Shown in pieces: positions 59,446 through 64,000 of a stretch of DNA of 64,000 nt. Under the pieces are notes generated by a model. It worked only from the letters and a program-made list of their open reading frames with translations. It made no database searches and was not told where the DNA came from. Position numbers and translations under genes: made by a program. Within the stretch, counting starts at the first letter, position 1. Each line of letters starts with the position of its first letter. The DNA comes from Ceratothoa steindachneri (Eukaryota > Arthropoda > Malacostraca > Isopoda > Cymothoidae), in contig OZ018331.1 in the NCBI GenBank assembly GCA_963969495.1, forward strand, positions 147,097,845 through 147,161,844, written 5' to 3'.

Positions 59446-59545
59446 GGACCGAAATCAAAGCTTAACGCCGAAATCAAAGTTTAACCAGAAATCAAAGCCT
59501 AACCCGAAATTAAAGCCTAACCTGAAATCAAACTAAAACCGAAAT
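59446..59545. repeat. short tandem repeat, unit about 19 bp, five copies
   Basis: Units of the form gaaatcaaagcctaacc repeat with variation up to 59545, exactly at the inner edge of arm B (59543). The duplication breakpoint therefore lies in or beside this array. Confidence 0.75.
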
Positions 59546-61725
59546 CTATTCTCGTGGCTGCCACTGAAATTTTTCAAACGGTCACCTCTGCCTGCTGAAC
59601 CTGCCCTCAAAATCATTGTGGGCTCCTTTATGAAGACCGAGGGACCTCGTTCCTCAAACAGGATATACATATGTATATGACCTATTTCCTCGTTTGTCCC
59701 AGTCTGGTTTTAAAGGCACGCTCAAATGCGCAAATATGTCGCAGCTTGTTCTTACTCGCGTTCCCTGTCAGCAGATGCGCACGAACAAATTAACCAAACC
59801 AGCATTTAGGCATTTTCCTCTTACCTAGTTCTGGCCTCATCTTTTTTGTTTCAATTTATCTATCTGATGGCAGTACATATCAGAATTGATGGTTTGATTA
59901 CATGAAAGTAAATAATGCCTTTGAAATCCCACTCGGTTGAAGCAAACGCCAAACCAAAGATTGGCTCGTGGACCACTTTTCTCGGGAGGTGGTCCTCGAG
60001 CCATTGCAGACCATTCGATCCCTACGAAGCTGCATGCAGACACTTCTTACCTAAGCTAACTTTAGTACTAAACTTGTTCATCGAGGTTCGATTATCTGTT
60101 TGAGGGTGAAGATAGGAAATATTACTCTTATAAAATACTAGGGTCTATTGGTCTGATTTATTCGTCTACAATAATTCGTTCCAAAAAATTTTTTGCTTAT
60201 TGGGGCAACTTACCTAGAATGGTTCCATTTATGTAATGGTAAGAGAGCCAAATAGAGTACTTTTGTTCTCAACCATTTGCTGGGCTGCCCGATAGAAAGA
60301 GCTGATGACGAGACGCTCGCTATAACGAGTGGTTGATTCTTCCTTTTTACTTCGGAGTCAAACTGCTCTACACTTTCGGCAGAAAGTGCGGAAAAAAGTG
60401 GTACTTTATTTCCGATGCAGGTCGGTTCATCGGCCACAGAGGACGGACGCCACAAAAAGTACCTCAGGGGATCCCTGATACCTTGGAGGGAGGGGATCGC
60501 CACTTAGAGCCCCGTCCCCTCATGCTCAACAAATCTCGGCCTCATTTCACCAAATAGTTTGAGTCTACCTGGGCTTTATTCCTTCTAGACTTTTCCACTT
60601 CACCTATTTTCGCTACTCACGCTTGGCCCCGTGTACTGGGGGGGGGGGTCATGCCCCCCTCTTGCCTCCGGTTGGATTGAAAAAAGAAATGGATTCCTGA
60701 TCTTCTCGACTGAGGGATAGATACAATCAACACACACAATCATCAGGTAAATAGGCACGGAAGGAAGAAAGATGATGCGAAGAAATCTAAACAAATACAA
60801 ACAGCTAACTGAGGACAATAAGTTAACGAGGTAAATAGTCGAACCCGATTGCCTACAAAGGCCTGAAGCCTCGAGAACAACAAACAAACAAAACAAGAAC
60901 AAAGAGAAAGGTAAAAACTCCCTCAAAAACAACAACAGCCATCAAGCAAGAGGAAAACCATCGAAAAGGAAACAAATCCCCGAGACAAAACTCTCTCCCC
61001 CGCCTCCCTTCATTTCACCCTCTTTATCTTTCACCTTCTTCCAGTATTTGGACATCAACAATGCCATAAACAAAAGGCCGATTGCGGGAGGGGGGGGGGC
61101 AGTTTGCTGCTTCTTCCCATCCTCTATTTCGCACTACCGACATTCGGGAAAGGTGGGGGGAGGGAGAGGATAGTAGGTGGGTCTACGGCGGTGCGAGTAA
61201 CGAGACAAATAAATATAAAAATTATCAAGAAGAGGGAACTAAATATAGAGGGAATATTGTATTACATAGATAAACAGGTCACAACAGACCTTGTGGTCCA
61301 TACTAGGTGACCTGGGAACAAGATTATGGGGAAGATAGATATTACACCTTGCAAAATCGGTGAACCCGTCACCTGAAAGCTAGGGAGTTAATTATTCGCT
61401 AGAAAACGCTGTTAGTCGAGGATCAGATTCAAGGTATTTATCTATACGACGCTTGGAAGTATCTCCGGTGTTGCAGTCTATTACGTTACGAGGAAGCCCA
61501 TTTCATAAGTTGACGATTCGGTTAAAAAAGAAATTCTTAGATTCGTGCGAGTTAAAATGTTTACCTATAATTTTGCAACCGTTTCCTCTCGTGTAATTTG
61601 ATTGGTCGATAGTGAAATATTTGTTGCAATCCATATTGTCTATGCCTTTGATAATTTTTAAGACCTGAATTAGATACCCTCTTAATCTACGCGGAGTTAA
61701 CGGAAATAGATTTAGTTCTCTTCGT
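59543..61725 (-). repeat. inverted segmental duplication, arm B
   Basis: Reverse complement of 49420-51608, 2,183 bp, differing by a shorter G run (about 60639-60648 versus the C run in arm A) and a handful of substitutions. The outer edge lies within a LINE that continues intact to 62126. The inner edge joins the 19-bp tandem array. Confidence 0.92.
59780..60062 (-). pseudogene. mariner-like transposase fragment (arm B)
   Basis: The duplicate of the arm A fragment, with the same shifted frames (ARGPPPEKSGPRANLWFG; CNQTINSDMYCHQIDKLKQK). Identical decay in both arms shows the mariner was already dead before the duplication. Confidence 0.6.
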
Positions 61726-62126
61726 ATGTTTGTTCCTTAAACTTGGTATCATTTTAGTAATCCTTCGTTGGACTCGTTCTAATTTCGCTATATCATTCTG
61801 GTAGTACGGGCACCAGGCTTGAACGCAGTATTCCAAAATGGGACGGACCAAGGAATTATAGAGAGTAAGGATTGTATTTTGGGACTTTTACTCGAACGCT
61901 GTACCAATGAATCCAATTATTTTATTCGCTTTCTTAAGGACTTCTGTACATTGCTGACTTGAGTTTAGGTCGCTCGATACTATCCCTTCCAGGTCCATCT
62001 CTCTGTCTACGTTTAAGAGATGAGTACCATTTAGTGAGTAATTTGCTTTGCCGTTACGGTATCCGATAAGTCGTTAATTTATACTAGAAATAGAACTGGT
62101 CTCAGAACAAACCCCTGGGGTACCCC
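61285..62126 (-). mobile_element. CR1-like LINE fragment, RT block 4 to 3' region (arm B and beyond)
   Basis: On the minus strand GVPQG is followed by an LFLV-like INDLSD block, then VNREMDLEGIVSSDLNSSQQ and KKANKIIGFIGTAFE. YNSLVRPILEYCVQAWCPYY and LERVQRRITKMIPSLRNKHT follow, and then the C terminus shared with arm A. The catalytic ADD block is degenerate. It lies outside and across the outer edge of arm B. At 62126 a tRNA-like SINE begins, cutting off upstream LINE sequence. Confidence 0.7.
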
Positions 62127-62355
62127 GCTACCCTAGCGATAGGGCGCTGGATTTTTCAGGTCAAGGAAGGGGTTCCATCCCAGCGAAAACGGATAAAAAA
62201 CTTTCAACGGGGTTATAAACTGGCTGCCCATTGGCCGGATACACTGATACTTAGCATCAGGGAGATAAAAATTGACACGCCTCATAAATAAGTCAATCAC
62301 GACACTGCTATCATTTCCCTCCCCTGCTTCCTAGCACATCATACCCAATCTCTCC
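62127..62355 (+). mobile_element. tRNA-derived SINE, copy 3 (best head)
   Basis: gctaccctagcgatagggcg and ctggatttttcagg resemble a tRNA 5' half with an A box, and about 50 nt on ggggttccatccc resembles a B box. The body continues to a core (62292-62352) shared with 46773-46836 and 323-381. It adjoins the LINE fragment at its GVPQG block, so it probably inserted there. No clear poly(A) or terminal repeat was seen. Confidence 0.55.
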
Positions 62356-62530
62356 TCTTCTCAAAAACCCTCCATATAATGAGCATAACTCCGATACCAA
62401 CCTAAATTTTGAAAGCGAGGACGGATTTTAGTGATTTTCTACCTACGTCGGCGTTTGCAGAGAAATGAGCTGTGCTTTATGACGGGGAGGAAAGAAAGGC
62501 TCATTAATATAATATATAAGTTCAAAGTAA

Positions 62531-63031
62531 TTGGATTCTGCCTTTCATTTTTCCTGTTGGACTTATCCCCGAATGCCGCGGTGGCTTCAGGTTGCTATCT
62601 GTCGTCTCCGAATCGGACACACTCGTGTGACGCATCGCTATTTGATGGAGCGCTCGCCTGCGCCCTATTGCAACGACTGCGTCGTCCCCCAGACTGTTCG
62701 GGACATTCTTGTCGAATGTCCCAGTCTGGGTGATCTTCGCGCACGACACCTGTCCCGGTACCGGGATGGGCGCTACTGCCTGTCCCTTCTACTCGGAACG
62801 AGTGCGTGCACTTTGACTGGTGGACTTGTTGACTTTTGGGGGGAGGCCGGCCTTCTCCCTTTCATTTAACCAGGTTCAATTGTTGTTGTTTTTGTTATTG
62901 CTTTGTTATTGTTATTTCTTTTTATGGTTGTTTCCTGTTCAATTTTTTAAAGTAGCCTAGAACTAGGCTGTTTATTTAAGGCGACTCATGCCTAAGTCGG
63001 CAGTCGCCAGATAGCCTCTTAATAAAAAAAA
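62531..63031 (+). mobile_element. LINE 3' end: C-terminal zinc-knuckle-like ORF2 tail and conserved 3' UTR
   Basis: The open frame ending at 62869 reads RWLQVAICRLRIGHTRVTHR, then YCNDCVVPQTVRDILVECP, and finishes VDFWGEAGLLPFI. This matches the region after RNase H in Jockey/I-type LINE ORF2 (RLRIGHTRLTHGYLM, C-x2-C-x7-H-x4-C). The expected His of the knuckle is Asp (VRDIL). The 3' UTR has hairpins agcctag/ctaggct and ggcgact/agtcgcc and ends in an A-rich tail at about 63030. The same UTR occurs at 56497-56610. Truncated upstream of the RNase H end. Confidence 0.7.
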
Positions 63032-63716
63032 ATAAAAAAAATCATTTTTCCGGTGGGATTTTTTTCAATTATTGCTCTCGCCGCGCGCTACTTTGTGAAT
63101 TTCTCACATCCGTATTACGAATGTAGTAATCATTGATGGGATCCGCTAGGCGCCGACCAGCTTTCGTTCATTCATCTTGGGTCAGGGCAGAGAGGAGGGG
63201 GGAGGGGAGGAGAGGCGTTCAGCACTGCTTTTTGGCTCCGAATAAGGTGGTGGGGCTCAACACGTCTGCCTTCTTCGCGCCGTTTATCCTTCAATTCCCT
63301 CCATCTTCCTTTTCTATTATTTATATTATCCTTTTCGCTCCTAAAATGAGATGCCAACTGTAGCATGGATAAATAAGCTGCGGATGACATTTGGACGATG
63401 GTATGCCCTCCATTCTCAACGCTCACAGGTTGCCCTCCTTGCCTCAATGTATGGAAGATGATCTGCAGCTGTATCCTTCATATTTTCACTTCTTCCATTT
63501 TCGTCACTTTCTCTACAGATCTCGCCTTGCAAACCATTGTGGGAAATTCCCTCGTTGGTTTCTCGCTTTTTAATTCGAGCAAAAATTCGGATCGTTTGGG
63601 TTTGATCAACTGATGTTCTCCGATCTTTTTTTTTGGGGGGGGGGATTTTTACCATCAGTGATGCTTCTTACTCTGATTCACCCAGAATGTATTTCTTACT
63701 TTGGAGAAATTATTTA
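63032..63716. other. intergenic, no gene recognised
   Basis: Short G-run (63635-63644) and overlapping short frames only. No domain recognised. Confidence 0.45.
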
Positions 63717-63811
63717 TGTTAAGTTAAGTTAGGATTTTGGAGGTTAGGTCAGGCTAGGTTGAGTTAGGTTCGGTTAGGTTTGTGAGGCGAGGTGAAGTTA
63801 GGTTAGGATTG
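63717..63811 (+). repeat. degenerate TTAGG-like repeat
   Basis: taagttaagttaggattttg through gaggttaggtcaggctagg and gagttaggttcggttaggtt contains more than a dozen TTAGG/TAGGT-like pentamers with drift. TTAGG is the common arthropod telomere unit; this is too degenerate and internal to be a telomere. Confidence 0.5.
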
Positions 63812-64000
63812 TTTTAGTAACAGGCCGCCCACGCCAATTCAAGGATTCCAGCTATCTTGAACTAAAGTTTGCAATCAACTCGATACATTATTCTAGGCGG
63901 TGTTGGAAACAAAGGAGTACACAAATTATATGGCGAAGTGTCATTTAAAGTCAATACTAAACATAAATCTATTGTTATTAAAGCACTTGTTGTAGAATAT

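Overview
This is metazoan, almost certainly arthropod, genomic DNA. The signs are AT-rich intergenic sequence, long dinucleotide microsatellites, no operons, and a dense layer of decayed eukaryotic transposons (CR1/L2-like and Jockey-like LINEs, a Penelope-like element, mariner, Merlin, hAT and Ty3/gypsy). TTAGG-like runs near the right end also fit an arthropod. A crustacean is my best guess from the flavour of the LINE families, but that is inference. I found no host protein gene I would defend. The only non-transposon coding hint is a 23-codon tail at bases 1-72.

Left part (0-16 kb): a 1.3 kb mariner with recognisable terminal inverted repeats and two of its three catalytic Asp codons lost (3.35-4.66 kb). 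Then a (TC)n tract runs straight into a 5'-truncated CR1-like LINE, whose own 3' end is a three-unit 10-mer plus (TC)n, which runs straight into a second LINE fragment (7.06-8.70 kb). Then comes a Penelope-like retroelement with an RT core, a GIY-YIG-like endonuclease and a hammerhead-like motif (13.3-15.4 kb), ending near a (TA)n tract.

Middle (16-42 kb): a tRNA-like SINE head (18.9 kb), a second mariner remnant (19.9-20.7 kb), an L2/CR1 3' end with a TTATG tail (22.4-22.9 kb), a Jockey-like LINE ORF2 (26.2-28.7 kb) and a Merlin/ISXO2-type transposase remnant (30.3-30.8 kb). The best-preserved element is an almost full-length CR1-like LINE (31.9-36.5 kb). Its ORF1 encodes a coiled coil, a basic linker and an SGNH-esterase-like domain; its ORF2 encodes an endonuclease and a reverse transcriptase. 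A (TA)n palindrome follows it.

Right part (42-64 kb): a 1,150-bp non-autonomous hAT element with a perfect 8-bp target duplication, inside which a 58-bp subterminal unit has expanded to 11 copies with a three-unit higher-order pattern (42.4-43.6 kb). A pair of near-identical inverted arms of about 2.19 kb lies at 49.42-51.61 and 59.54-61.73 kb. Each arm is a mosaic of older transposon pieces (LINE 3' end plus mariner), and the 7.9 kb spacer holds gypsy, LINE and minisatellite debris. SINE copies and a LINE 3' end with conserved stem-loops complete the window.

The elements do not form a pathway. They record successive insertions, several of them nested or abutting. The candidates for something new are the CR1 family with a (TC)n tail and apparent (TC)n targeting, the hAT-borne minisatellite, the inverted segmental duplication, and a degenerate 32-codon protein repeat at 57.4-58.0 kb.
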